Positions 35,793 through 45,425 of a stretch of DNA of 58,650 bases are shown in pieces (position 1 is the stretch's first letter; every line of letters begins with the position of its first letter). A program made the translations under genes and the position numbers. The notes beneath the pieces were generated by a model. The model did no database searches. It was not told where the DNA came from and saw nothing but the letters and a program-made list of their open reading frames with translations. This DNA is from Synergistaceae bacterium UBA1037 (GTDB taxonomy: Bacteria > Synergistota > Synergistia > Synergistales > Synergistaceae), in NCBI GenBank assembly GCA_002316795.1, contig DCEE01000046.1, positions 1 to 58,650 on the forward strand, given 5' to 3'.

Positions 35793-38347
35793 TTCAGGTC
35801 CAGCACCTTCCGGCTCTCTTTCCTGAGCCTGTAAATAAGCTGAAGAGCCTCCATCGGGGTCATCTGATCCGGTTCGGAGGCTGCAAGTTCCTCAAGTACA
35901 GCTTCATAACTTACGTCAAAAAGCCTGATCTGCCTCTCCTCGGATGAGGGTACAAAGGATCCGGAGCCGTCAGCAGACGACTCAAAACCCGCCAGAAGCT
36001 CCTTTGATCTTCTGAGCACTATCGAGGGAACTCCGGCCAGCCGAGCGACCTCAATACCGTATGAGCGGTCTGAGGGGGACTCGACCACTTTATGGAGGAA
36101 CGTCACACCGTCTTTCGTCTCCTCGACCGCCATGCTGAGGTTGGTGACACCGGGCAGCATATCAGCCAGCCTGGTCAGTTCGTGGTAATGTGTGGCGAAG
36201 AGCACCGCAGCCCTTCTGCCCTCCTGGCCCTGCAAATATTCTATGACCGACCATGCGATGCTCAGCCCGTCGTATGTAGAGGTCCCCCTGCCTACTTCGT
36301 CAAGTATGACAAGGCTTCTGTCTGTGGCATGCCTTAGGATGTTCGCCGTCTCAACCATCTCGACCATGAATGTGCTCTGCCCCCTGGCAAGTTCGTCCCT
36401 CGCGCCGATGCGCGTGAAGAGACGGTCGATCATTCCTATCCTGGCATTCTCGGCTGGGACGAAGGAACCCATCTGGGCCATTATGGCTATAAGGGCTGCC
36501 ATCCTGAGATATGTCGATTTTCCCGCCATGTTGGGGCCTGTGATTATGGCGATCCTCCTGCCGGAAGATTCACTGAGGGACAGGTCGTTCGGCGTAAATG
36601 GATGCCTTCCGAGCATCACCTCAATAACGGGGTGCCTTCCGTTTTTTACAGTAAAGTCCGTGCTTCTGTCTATGACGGGACGGACATAGCGCCTCTCAGA
36701 TGCGATATCGGCAAGGGAGCAGAAAACATCAGCGAATGCGATGAATTTAGCAGCGGCCAGTATCTCAGTGCTTTTTGAAAGGGTGGTCTCCAGAAGTTCT
36801 CCGTAGAGCCTCTCCTCAATGGCAAGCATTTCCTCCTCTGCGCTGAACATCTCTTTTTCAAATATTTTGAGCTCCTCAGTAATGAAGCGCTCGGCATTCA
36901 CAAGCGTCTGTTTCCTTATGTACTCCCGGGGGACCCTGTCAAGGCCTCCTCTTGGAATTTCAATGTAGTAGCCGAAGATCTTGTTGACTCCCGCCTTTAG
37001 GTTCTTTATCCCGGTCCTTTGCCTCTCTTCTTCCTCAAACCTTTCCAGCCATGCCGATGAGTGCGCGGCCTTATCTCTCCATTCGTCAAGTCCGGAGTCA
37101 TAGCCGTCCCTTATGACCCCTCCATCCCTTACAAAACGTGGAACAGAGTCTGCAAGGGCAGAACCGAGAAGTGATGCCAGGCTTTCAAGAAGGTCTATCC
37201 CGTCAGTCCATAAGGAGAGTCTTTTTCTCCCGGACATCAGATATACCAGGTCGGGAAGGGCGTTCAACGTCTCCCTGACAGTCAGCAGGTCATAAGGCGA
37301 TCCCATTTTGAGGGTCAGTCTGCTTATTGCCTTTTCCATATCGCCGCAAGATGAGAGCAGATGGCCCATCCTTGAACGGAACGAACCGTCGGTCACCAGT
37401 TCTTCAATTGCGTCTGCCCTTTTATTGATAAGATCGATATCCCGCAGCGGGGATAGTATCCACTCTTTGAGCATCCTCTTTCCCATCGCGGTACGGCATC
37501 TGTTAAGGACGGCAAAGAGTGAAATGTCAGACGGTTCGGTAAGTTCAAGATTGCTTACGGTGTTTCTGTCGAGGATCATGTATTCTTCGGGAAGAAGCGG
37601 GATCAGCTGCGTGACGTGCAGTGCCTTTGAGAACTGGGTCTCCTCAAGATATCTGAGGGCAGCCGCGGCCGCTCCGCAGGCCGGATCTCTGTCATCCAGC
37701 CCCATGGAATTCATGGTCGCTATGCCCCATTTTCTGCACAGCCACTCTGAAGAGGTCCTTATATCGAACTCTCCCCTCTCCCTTTCGACAATGCTGATCT
37801 TTGTGCATTCCGGATAGAACTCTTTCAGATTTTCTGCCTGTCCGTTTTTGACAAGTATTTCCGCGGGACGGAAAGAGGAGAAGAGCGATATGGCCTCTTC
37901 GATCCTGAATGTTCCGGCTTTCAGTGTCCCCGTTGCTGTTGTGAGGAGCGCGACAGACACGTTTTTACCGTCGAACAGGCATGCCGCGAGGCTGCCGTCG
38001 GAATCGCTTCCCTCGGAGAGCCACGTTCCGGGCGTTACGAGCCTGGTGACTTCCCTTTGGACGAGGTTTCTGCCGTCAGGGATCGTGACCTGTTCGCAGA
38101 TGGCCACCCTGTATCCGGCCGAAACGAGTTTTGCAAGGTAGGAATCTACAGAATGGAAGGGCACTCCTGCCATCGGTATGGCATTTTCGGATTCCTTTGA
38201 TCTTGAAGTTAGGGCAATATCAAGCACCGTAGATGCGGTATGGGCATCTTCGAAGAACATCTCATAAAAATCGCCCATGCGGAAAAAGAGAAGAGAGTCA
38301 GGATACTGCTCTTTCCAATAAACATACTGCTCCAGCATGGGGGTCAT
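35789..38347 (-). CDS. mutS: DNA mismatch repair protein MutS
   Basis: MutS recognises mismatches and recruits MutL. The mismatch-binding FYEMF motif lies near residue 27. Connector, lever and clamp domains follow; the ABC ATPase shows ITGPNMAGKSTYLRM and the LDEVGRGTSTYDGLSIAWS signature, then ATHYHEL. I chose the ATG at 38347 (852 residues), giving the usual MTPMLEQY start. A TTG at 38371 preceded by AGGAGGG is an alternative that adds eight residues. It follows ruvX and is coupled to mutL. Confidence 0.96.
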   Translation of the reverse strand: MTPMLEQYVYWKEQYPDSLLFFRMGDFYEMFFEDAHTASTVLDIALTSRSKESENAIPMAGVPFHSVDSYLAKLVSAGYRVAICEQVTIPDGRNLVQREVTRLVTPGTWLSEGSDSDGSLAACLFDGKNVSVALLTTATGTLKAGTFRIEEAISLFSSFRPAEILVKNGQAENLKEFYPECTKISIVERERGEFDIRTSSEWLCRKWGIATMNSMGLDDRDPACGAAAAALRYLEETQFSKALHVTQLIPLLPEEYMILDRNTVSNLELTEPSDISLFAVLNRCRTAMGKRMLKEWILSPLRDIDLINKRADAIEELVTDGSFRSRMGHLLSSCGDMEKAISRLTLKMGSPYDLLTVRETLNALPDLVYLMSGRKRLSLWTDGIDLLESLASLLGSALADSVPRFVRDGGVIRDGYDSGLDEWRDKAAHSSAWLERFEEEERQRTGIKNLKAGVNKIFGYYIEIPRGGLDRVPREYIRKQTLVNAERFITEELKIFEKEMFSAEEEMLAIEERLYGELLETTLSKSTEILAAAKFIAFADVFCSLADIASERRYVRPVIDRSTDFTVKNGRHPVIEVMLGRHPFTPNDLSLSESSGRRIAIITGPNMAGKSTYLRMAALIAIMAQMGSFVPAENARIGMIDRLFTRIGARDELARGQSTFMVEMVETANILRHATDRSLVILDEVGRGTSTYDGLSIAWSVIEYLQGQEGRRAAVLFATHYHELTRLADMLPGVTNLSMAVEETKDGVTFLHKVVESPSDRSYGIEVARLAGVPSIVLRRSKELLAGFESSADGSGSFVPSSEERQIRLFDVSYEAVLEELAASEPDQMTPMEALQLIYRLRKESRKVLDLK

Positions 38348-38373
38348 TTTGGTCCCCTGCGGGATCTGCAATT

Positions 38374-38790
38374 TTATATTTCCCTCCTCCGGTCGAGGTA
38401 ACTCTGAAGAAGAATGGAAGCCGCGATCTTGTCCACCTTCCCCTTACGTCCCTTCCTTGAAACGTCGCCTTCCAGAAGGGACTGCTGCGCTATCACAGTT
38501 GTGAACCTTTCATCCCAGAATATGATCTCAACTGAGGGGTGCCTCTCCCTGATGCTTTCGGCAACGGCCCTGATGTGTTCAGCCTCAGGGCCTTCATTTC
38601 CCCCGGTCCTGAGAGGCAGCCCTACAAGAAGTTTGGTCGTCATGTAGCCGTCCATTATCTTTTTCAGTTCCTCTATCCAGTCGTCCTTGGCGATCAAAAC
38701 GGTAAGCGCCTGGGCAAAGCTGCCAAACGGGTCGCTTACCGCCACTCCGATCCTTACTGACCCTATGTCGACCGCAACGATCCTGTCCAA
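38374..38790 (-). CDS. ruvX: Putative pre-16S rRNA nuclease / Holliday junction resolvase-like YqgF (RuvX)
   Basis: This RNase H-fold protein has 138 residues. The catalytic acidic residues lie in VAVDIGSVRIGVAVSD, in FWDERFTT and near VDKIAAS. The family is linked to 16S rRNA 5' end maturation. The start is TTG, with GGGAG eight bases upstream, directly after the alaS stop. The alaS-ruvX pairing is common. Confidence 0.93.
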   Translation of the reverse strand: MDRIVAVDIGSVRIGVAVSDPFGSFAQALTVLIAKDDWIEELKKIMDGYMTTKLLVGLPLRTGGNEGPEAEHIRAVAESIRERHPSVEIIFWDERFTTVIAQQSLLEGDVSRKGRKGKVDKIAASILLQSYLDRRREI

Positions 38791-38794
38791 ACGG

Positions 38795-41449
38795 TCAGCT
38801 CCCTGACTTCGACGCGAGCCTTGCGAAGATATCCGGTGCTTTGCTGATAGCTTCGCCGAGCCTGCCTGCGTCAGGAGCCCTGCCCTGAGCGAGCGTCGGC
38901 TTTCCGCCGCCTCTTCCTCCGATGAGGTCGGCTATCTCCCTGAGGAATTCGTCTGCCCTGATCCCTTTTGAGACAGCCTCTTCACTCGCCATTGAGGTCA
39001 GAGTTACGTGCTTCTCTTCTCCTATGCCCGCAAGCATGATCACAGCCACGGGGTATTTTTGTTTTATCCTGTCTCCTACCTGCCTGAGCAGATCGGGGTT
39101 CATGTTCTCAAATTTTTCCATGATGAGGTCTACGCCGTTTGCGGTCGCGCAGGGCCTGATGCTCTCCTCTATGTCGGAGAGGGCTGCTTTGACCTGAAGT
39201 TCTCTGTTCTTCCTCTCAAGTATCTTCTTTTCGTCGAGCAGATCCTCGACCCTGCTGAGGATGGAATCAAGGTCTTCTCCCAGCATGGATGCCAGTGTTC
39301 CGGACAATGTGCTGAAGCGCTGGAAGGTCTCAAGCGCGTTTTGTCCGGTTATGGCGTTTATGCGCCTCACGCCGGAGCCGATCCCCTCTTCGCGCATTAT
39401 CTTGACCACGCCGATCTCACCAGTGGCTTTGACATGCGTTCCTCCGCAAAGTTCAGTTGAGTATCCCGGAATCTCAAGCACTCTGACCTCGTCACCGTAC
39501 TTTTCGTCGAAGAGGGCCTTTGCTCCGGTCTTTTTCGCCTCTTCTATCTGCATTACGGTCGTTTTAACCGGGAGGTCAAGAAGCACCTGCTCATATACTA
39601 TCGACTCGATCTCCCGTATCTGGTCGACTGTAAGGGGAGCGAAGTGGTTGAAGTCAAACCTTAAGAAAGTAGGAGTTACTATCGATCCGGCCTGACGCAC
39701 ATGCTGGCCAAGCACCTTTGAGAGAGCCTCGTGTATAAGGTGCGTCGCTGTGTGGTGTCTCTGTATGTTCCTTCTTCTTGCCGCGTCAATGGATGCGGTT
39801 ACGGGCTGGTTCTTCTTAAGGCTCCCCTTCAGCAGCCTGCCTCTGTGAACGATAAGGTCATTCACGGGATAAATGGTGTCCTCTACCTCGAAGATCGCAT
39901 TTTCGGCGGTCAAAACTCCCGTATCCCCTACCTGTCCGCCCTTTTCGGCGTAGAAGGGTGTATCTGAAAGGATGATGTCCGCGGTCTCTCCCTCGGATAT
40001 GAACTCCTTTTCTTTGCCTTCTGATATGATCGCCCTGATCTCAGAGTCACGGGTCACGGTGTCATACCCACAGAAGCTGCTCGGTCCTATTTTGTCGGCT
40101 ATCTCAGTATAGGCGTTTTTGGAAATGATCGAACTGGTCTGCTTACTTGAAGCCCTGGCGCGTTCGCGCTGGTCTTCCATCGACCTGTCAAATCCGTCCT
40201 TGTCTACTTTTATATCGACTTCAGCGCACATTTCCTCGGTCAGTTCGAGAGGGAATCCGTAAGTGTCGTACAGTACGAATGCCACGCTTCCAGGCAGTGT
40301 GCTTACGGAGCTCTTTTTGAGCTTGGCTATCTCTGAATCAAGCAGGTCGCTTCCCTGTGACAGAGTCTTTGAGAAGCGCTCTTCCTCCGTTTTGAGTATC
40401 TGCTCGATAGCGCATGCCTGTTCAGTCAGTTCTGTATACTCATCTCCGATGGAGTTTCTGACTGACTGCAGAAGTTCGGTAAGGAAGGGTCTTTCGATAC
40501 CCAGAAGCCTGCCGTAGCGGGCGCTCCTTCGGATCAGGCGTCTCAGCACATACCCGCCGCCATCGTTTGTGGGCAGTATTCCATCCGCTATCATAAATGC
40601 AGAAGCCCTTATGTGATCGGAAATTACCTTTACAGCCATGTCGCTTTTTGGATCAGCTCCATACTTGACACCGCTGAGCTCACATGCCTTGTCGATTATC
40701 GGACGGAAGAGGTCTGTCTCGAAATCGTTTGGAACTCTCTGTACAACAGAAGAGAGTCGCTCCAGTCCCATTCCGGTGTCGATGTTTTTGTTGGGAAGCG
40801 GTGTGAGGTTGCCTGCCTCATCCCTGTTGTACTGCATGAAGACAAGGTTCCATATCTCAAGATAACGGTCGCAGTCGCATCCCACTCCGCATGTCGGTTT
40901 TCCGCATGAGAAGGAGGGGCCCTGGTCATATATTATTTCCGAGCATGGTCCGCATGGGCCTACCGGTCCGGCAGCCCAGAAGTTATCATCCGCACCGAGC
41001 CTGACGATCCTGTTTTCGGGGAGCCCGACCTTGTCGCGCCAGATATCATAGGCCTCGTCGTCGTCAAGGTAGATCGTCGCATAAAGCCTGTCCGGCTCAA
41101 GTCCGACCCTCTCCGTAAGGAATTCCCAGGCCCACGGGATGATCTCCTCTTTGAAATAATCCCCAAAGCTGAAGTTGCCCAGCATTTCGAAAAAGGTGTG
41201 ATGTCTCGCCGTGCGTCCCACATTTTCAATATCATTAGTCCTGACGCACTTCTGTGCGGTAGTGGCTCTCTTTACCTCGGGGGTCTTCAGTCCCAGGAAA
41301 TACTGCTTGAAAGGGACCATCCCCGCTATGGTGAAAAGCAGAGTTGGATCATCGGGTACCAGCGAGAAGCTGCGATACCTTTTGCATCCCTTCTCCTCAA
41401 AATAAGAAAGAAATAGTTCCCTTAGTTCTTTTCCGCTCCTGTACTGCAT
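38795..41449 (-). CDS. alaS: Alanyl-tRNA synthetase
   Basis: At 884 residues this is full length. The class II catalytic core is N-terminal (motif FFEMLGNFSFGDYFKEE). The editing domain has HHTATHLIHEAL and the zinc site CGGTHV. The C-terminal DHHA1-type C-Ala domain includes IGGRGGGKPTLAQG. AGGGGGCAC lies before the ATG. A TATAAT at 41471-41466 is too near the ribosome binding site to be a convincing promoter. No T-box is present. It heads the alaS-to-rpsA unit. Confidence 0.97.
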   Translation of the reverse strand: MQYRSGKELRELFLSYFEEKGCKRYRSFSLVPDDPTLLFTIAGMVPFKQYFLGLKTPEVKRATTAQKCVRTNDIENVGRTARHHTFFEMLGNFSFGDYFKEEIIPWAWEFLTERVGLEPDRLYATIYLDDDEAYDIWRDKVGLPENRIVRLGADDNFWAAGPVGPCGPCSEIIYDQGPSFSCGKPTCGVGCDCDRYLEIWNLVFMQYNRDEAGNLTPLPNKNIDTGMGLERLSSVVQRVPNDFETDLFRPIIDKACELSGVKYGADPKSDMAVKVISDHIRASAFMIADGILPTNDGGGYVLRRLIRRSARYGRLLGIERPFLTELLQSVRNSIGDEYTELTEQACAIEQILKTEEERFSKTLSQGSDLLDSEIAKLKKSSVSTLPGSVAFVLYDTYGFPLELTEEMCAEVDIKVDKDGFDRSMEDQRERARASSKQTSSIISKNAYTEIADKIGPSSFCGYDTVTRDSEIRAIISEGKEKEFISEGETADIILSDTPFYAEKGGQVGDTGVLTAENAIFEVEDTIYPVNDLIVHRGRLLKGSLKKNQPVTASIDAARRRNIQRHHTATHLIHEALSKVLGQHVRQAGSIVTPTFLRFDFNHFAPLTVDQIREIESIVYEQVLLDLPVKTTVMQIEEAKKTGAKALFDEKYGDEVRVLEIPGYSTELCGGTHVKATGEIGVVKIMREEGIGSGVRRINAITGQNALETFQRFSTLSGTLASMLGEDLDSILSRVEDLLDEKKILERKNRELQVKAALSDIEESIRPCATANGVDLIMEKFENMNPDLLRQVGDRIKQKYPVAVIMLAGIGEEKHVTLTSMASEEAVSKGIRADEFLREIADLIGGRGGGKPTLAQGRAPDAGRLGEAISKAPDIFARLASKSGS

Positions 41450-41542
41450 ATAAGTGCCCCCTGTAATTATAGATTGAAGCCGTACCCTTCATGGTGATCA
41501 GAAAGGCGGCCTGCAGGTAAATTAAAAACATCAGATTATTAT

Positions 41543-41576
41543 AAGCGGATCTGTGCCATTTGTGCCAGATCCGCTT
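41543..41576 (-). terminator. Hairpin downstream of mtaD, probable terminator
   Basis: AAGCGGATCTG pairs perfectly over 11 base pairs with CAGATCCGCTT around a 12-base loop. On the minus strand ATAATAATC follows, a weak U-tract, with TTTTT about 14 bases later. It lies between mtaD and alaS and probably ends the ahcY-mtaD transcript. Confidence 0.6.
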
Positions 41577-41608
41577 GAAAAAAATCGGTTATTGGCCAGA
41601 TCCTGCCA

Positions 41609-42892
41609 TCAGCGCCCGGTAAGTTTCCTGCGGGCCTCTGTTGCTTCGGTTATGATCCTCTCCCTGTCGGTAAAGACAAAATCTCCGTCTTTATACAGCA
41701 TTTTGCCAGCAACGACGGTCCCCCTCACATCTGAAGAGGATCCTGCGTATACAAGGAATCCCGGCAGGTTTTCACTGTCCCATCCCACATAATGAGGCCG
41801 ATCCAGATCTATCAGTATCATATCGGCCCTGTAGCCTTCCCTTATAAGCCCGACATCCCTGAACCCGAGTCCTATGGCTCCGTTTACTGTGGCCATCCTG
41901 AACGCTTCGACCGAGGCAACAAGGGTCGGGTCTTTAACGATGCCCTTCTGTGTGAGCGCGGCGAAACGAAGCTCGTCCCATATGTCGAGCCTGTTGTTGC
42001 TTGCGGCTCCGTCAGTCCCAAGGGCGACCCTGACTCCTGCTTTAAGGAATGCCGGAAGAGGAGCAACGCCGCTGCCAAGCTTGAGGTTGCTTTTGGGGTT
42101 ATGGGCAAAGGTGACGTTGTCCCGCGCATAGAAGGCGGAAGCCTCCGGTCTTACCCACACGCAGTGTGCAAGCAGGAGGTTGGGGACATCGATCATACCT
42201 GTCTCTGAAAGGTATTCTTCGGGCGTTATTTTGCCCTCAAGACCGCTTATGCTCCATTCAGAAGATGTTTCAAGCCAGTGGAGCTGAACGCCCAGGCCGG
42301 TATCCTTCGCTGTCTTCGCGATCTCTTTCATAAGTTCCTGAGGTACAGTGTAGGGTGCGTGGGGCCCAAGCTGGACATTTATCAGTCCGTCTTTACCGTT
42401 GAAGTCATCCGCAAGCCTGAGGTTTTCCTTCAGTTTGCTCCGGTCGCTGTCACCGACTATACCCCTTGATAACCCGCACCTCATACCGCATTCGAGTGCC
42501 GCCTCAGCGACCCTGTCCATGAAGAAATACATGTCGGCGAAGCATGTTGTGCCTGTCGAGAGCATCTCCAGTATCGCGAGCTTGGTGCCGGCCTTTACAA
42601 GATCCCCGTCAAGCCCGTTCTCGACAGGCCAGATCCTTTCCTGCAGCCATTCCATGAGCGGAAGCTCTTCTCCGAGGCCTCTGAGAAGGGTCATTGCGGC
42701 ATGTCCGTGTGCATTTACAAACCCCGGGATAAGCGCTGTCCTTCCCCTTCCCTCGTATGCGCAGCCTGAACTCAGCGTTCCGGCAGGGAGTATTGATGAG
42801 ATCCGGTCCCCTTCTGTGATTACGTCGCATCTCTCCGCCAACGTCCTTTCGGCATCCCAGACCACTACATCCCTGTACTGCTGCTTCATCAT
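41609..42892 (-). CDS. mtaD: 5-methylthioadenosine/S-adenosylhomocysteine deaminase (amidohydrolase)
   Basis: This metal-dependent amidohydrolase would deaminate MTA or SAH to the inosyl product. The metal motif NAHGHAAMTLLRG (NTHTH is common) is followed by QLHWLETSSE, LLAHCVW, NPKSNLKLGSG and GTDGAASNN, all typical of the MtaD group. Its start overlaps the ahcY stop, with GGAG six bases before the ATG at 42892; an ATG three bases further in (42889) and one upstream at 42904 are alternatives. Its pairing with ahcY supports a role in SAH removal rather than, say, guanine deamination. Confidence 0.88.
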   Translation of the reverse strand: MMKQQYRDVVVWDAERTLAERCDVITEGDRISSILPAGTLSSGCAYEGRGRTALIPGFVNAHGHAAMTLLRGLGEELPLMEWLQERIWPVENGLDGDLVKAGTKLAILEMLSTGTTCFADMYFFMDRVAEAALECGMRCGLSRGIVGDSDRSKLKENLRLADDFNGKDGLINVQLGPHAPYTVPQELMKEIAKTAKDTGLGVQLHWLETSSEWSISGLEGKITPEEYLSETGMIDVPNLLLAHCVWVRPEASAFYARDNVTFAHNPKSNLKLGSGVAPLPAFLKAGVRVALGTDGAASNNRLDIWDELRFAALTQKGIVKDPTLVASVEAFRMATVNGAIGLGFRDVGLIREGYRADMILIDLDRPHYVGWDSENLPGFLVYAGSSSDVRGTVVAGKMLYKDGDFVFTDRERIITEATEARRKLTGR

Positions 42893-44139
42893 GCCTCTCT
42901 CCATGCAGCCAGATATTCCTTCTGCTCCTGAGTGAGTTGTTCGATGTTGATGCCGAGCGACTCAAGCTTCAGTTCTGCCACACGGCAGTCGAGTTCCGCA
43001 GGGACGTTGTAGAGCCCCGGTCCCAGCTTGTGGTCGCTGATGTAAATGCATGAAAGGAGCTGCATTGCGAAACTCATATCCATTATCTCTACGGGGTGTC
43101 CGTCACCGGCGGCAAGATTGACAAGCCTTCCTTCGCCAAGCAGATGTATCCTCCTGCCGACAGGGAGAATATAGGTGCGTATATTGTCCCTGGTCTCCAG
43201 AACGTCTACTGCAAGCTCCGCAAGGTCGGGGATGCAGACCTCGACATCGAAGTGTCCGGCGTTGCACAGGAGCACTCCATCCTTCATGCGCATAAAGTGT
43301 TCCCTGCGGATGACCTTTGTGTTTCCCGTAACTGTTACGAAGACATCGCCTATCTTTGATGCGTCAAGCATGTCCATTACGTCAAATCCATCCATCAGCG
43401 CTTCAAGTGCCCTATGTGGATCGATTTCGACAACGATCACCCTGGCGCCGAGCCCAGCGGCCCTCTTCGCAGTTCCCTTTCCGCACCATCCGTATCCCGC
43501 TATGACAACGTTTTTGCCTGCGACGATCAGGTTGGTCGTCCTCAGTATTGCGTCCCAGACGGACTGTCCGGTCCCGTATCGGTTGTCGAAAAGGTATTTG
43601 CTCTGTGCGTCATTTACAGCAAGCATCGGGAAAGGGAGCAGCCCTTCGCACTGCATCGACCTGAGGCGCTTTATGCCTGTAGTAGTCTCCTCGCACCCGC
43701 CGAGCATCTGCGGGATGAGGTCCCTTCGTTTTTCTACTATCATCGAAACAACGTCTCCGCCGTCATCTATTATTATCTGAGGATCCCACCTGAGCATCTC
43801 CTCTATGTTGTCGGAATATTCCTGAGAGGTCATCCCCCTCCTGCTGAATACGTGTATGCCTTCTTCGGCAAGCGCCGCGCATATCGCGTCCTGCGTTGAA
43901 AGGGGGTTGCTCCCGGCTGTGGCCACTGTCGCCCCGAGCCGGCTCATGACCTTGAGCAGGCAGGCTGTCTTTGCCTCAAGATGCAGGCAGCATCCTATGA
44001 CAAGACCTTCAAGCGGCCTGTATTTTTCTTCCCTCTCGGCTATCAGTCTTAGTACAGGCATGTATTCCCATGCCCAGTCGATCCTTCTGCGGCCTTCCGG
44101 AGCCAGGCCTTTATCAGCTATTATGAATTCCTTTTTCAC
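42889..44139 (-). CDS. ahcY: Adenosylhomocysteinase
   Basis: AhcY hydrolyses SAH to adenosine and homocysteine using tightly bound NAD. The catalytic segment NDAQSKYLFDNRYGTGQSVWD and the NAD-binding AGYGWCGKGTAKRAAGLGA are clear, then TGNTKVI and CNAGHFDVE. The 416 residues match the shorter bacterial-archaeal form that lacks the C-terminal KPxxYRY tail. It starts at GTG with AAGGAGG seven bases upstream. A 281-base gap precedes it and probably holds its promoter. Confidence 0.95.
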   Translation of the reverse strand: MKKEFIIADKGLAPEGRRRIDWAWEYMPVLRLIAEREEKYRPLEGLVIGCCLHLEAKTACLLKVMSRLGATVATAGSNPLSTQDAICAALAEEGIHVFSRRGMTSQEYSDNIEEMLRWDPQIIIDDGGDVVSMIVEKRRDLIPQMLGGCEETTTGIKRLRSMQCEGLLPFPMLAVNDAQSKYLFDNRYGTGQSVWDAILRTTNLIVAGKNVVIAGYGWCGKGTAKRAAGLGARVIVVEIDPHRALEALMDGFDVMDMLDASKIGDVFVTVTGNTKVIRREHFMRMKDGVLLCNAGHFDVEVCIPDLAELAVDVLETRDNIRTYILPVGRRIHLLGEGRLVNLAAGDGHPVEIMDMSFAMQLLSCIYISDHKLGPGLYNVPAELDCRVAELKLESLGINIEQLTQEQKEYLAAWREA

Positions 44140-44420
44140 AATACAGCCTCCTTCCCGTCACTCTTTTCTTAACGATAAATAGAAACTCCTGATGGCCTGA
44201 ACATGGAAATGATCCAAAGGCACCACTCCCGTCCCAAAGTCACAAGTAATGTCAGTTTTTTCATATGGCATGAAAGTGCTTACTGGTTAAATATTACCAC
44301 TCAAAAGAATATAACGCAGTTCCGGTTTAAATTATTTATGAGTAAATTGATCGGTGCAGTCATTTGCGAGTGAGAAGGGAAAATGGCAGGCAGTTTTTTG
44401 AATAAAAAAATATGAAATGA
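44140..44420. other. Intergenic region upstream of ahcY
   Basis: This gap lies between the mtnA stop and the ahcY start, both on the minus strand. I find no gene, no GC-rich terminator after mtnA and no recognisable SAM or SAH riboswitch. It contains the AT-rich stretches expected of a promoter (for example TTATATT near 44310) and a weak TTTCAT/ATGAAA hairpin near 44262-44278. Confidence 0.5.
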
Positions 44421-45425
44421 CTATATCTTCAGTTTTTTTATCTCTGCAGGGGCAAAGATGCCATCCTCCGTTATTATTGCCATTATCAGTTCGGCGGGGG
44501 TGACGTCGAATGCAGGGTTCCAGACCTTCGCCGCTTCATGTACGATCAATTCATTGCCTATCCTGCGCACCTCAGAGTGGTCCCTCTCTTCTATCGGGAT
44601 CATGGTTCCGTCCGGGCAGTTAAAATCTATCGTACTTAACGGAGCGGCTATATAAAACGGGATACTGTGTCTATATGCCGCGACAGCAAGCCCGTATGTT
44701 CCGATCTTATTTGCAGTGTCCCCGTTCAGCGCTATCCTGTCGGCTCCCGTTATAACAGCGTCTATCTTCTCCCTTGACATCAGGAAAGGGGCCATAGAAT
44801 CGCAGATCACTGTCACGTCAAAACCGTCTTCGCAGAGTTCGAAGGCTGTCAGCCTTCCTCCCTGGAAGCGCGGCCTGGTCTCATCCGCGAATATTTTCAA
44901 CTCTTTGCCGGATCGCCTGGCAGCCCTGAAGACACCCAGTGCGGTGCCGTACCCGGCTGTCGCAAGAGCACCGGCGTTGCAGTGCGTTATGACCGCTGCT
45001 TTATCCGGAAGCAGTGCGGCTCCGTTTTTGCCTATCCTTCTGTTGATCTCGATGTCCTCTTCTTTGATCTTTTCAGCCTCCGATTCAAGAATGGCGCAGA
45101 TGTCATGAGCACCCATGCTGTTTTTGTAAACGGAGCGCATCCTCTCCAGGGACCAGAAAAGATTTACAGCCGTCGGTCTTGCTGCGGACAGTCTTAAAAA
45201 AGCGTCATCGATTTTCATCATATCTTCCCGCGCTGCCAGAACTATCCCGTAAGCGGCCGCAACTCCTATTGCCGGTGCGCCCCTTACCGTCATGTCCTCA
45301 ATAGCGTCGGCAGTCTCCTCATAAGTGCGGCATTCCCTGAATTCTACAGAGAAAGGGATCTTTCTCTGGTCGAGAAGTTTAAGAAGCGGCACATCACCGA
45401 TCCATTCAATGGTTTCAGGAAGCAT
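44421..45425 (-). CDS. mtnA: S-methyl-5-thioribose-1-phosphate isomerase
   Basis: MtnA isomerises methylthioribose 1-phosphate to the ribulose form in methionine salvage. The catalytic cysteine lies in THCNAGALATAGYGTALGV and the aspartate in ITGADRIALNGDTANKIGT. I chose the ATG at 45425, giving the family-like start LPETIEWIGD (334 residues); an ATG at 45452 would add nine residues and overlap xseA further. It functions in the same salvage area as mtaD and ahcY but lies in the adjacent transcription unit. Confidence 0.94.
   Translation of the reverse strand: MLPETIEWIGDVPLLKLLDQRKIPFSVEFRECRTYEETADAIEDMTVRGAPAIGVAAAYGIVLAAREDMMKIDDAFLRLSAARPTAVNLFWSLERMRSVYKNSMGAHDICAILESEAEKIKEEDIEINRRIGKNGAALLPDKAAVITHCNAGALATAGYGTALGVFRAARRSGKELKIFADETRPRFQGGRLTAFELCEDGFDVTVICDSMAPFLMSREKIDAVITGADRIALNGDTANKIGTYGLAVAAYRHSIPFYIAAPLSTIDFNCPDGTMIPIEERDHSEVRRIGNELIVHEAAKVWNPAFDVTPAELIMAIITEDGIFAPAEIKKLKI

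Noticed and set aside
41450..41542. T-box leader or promoter for alaS
   Set aside because: No T-box sequence is present. A TATAAT at 41471-41466 lacks a -35 partner and would place the start on the ribosome binding site.
44140..44420. SAH or SAM riboswitch before ahcY
   Set aside because: I could not match the conserved core of either class in the minus-strand sequence.
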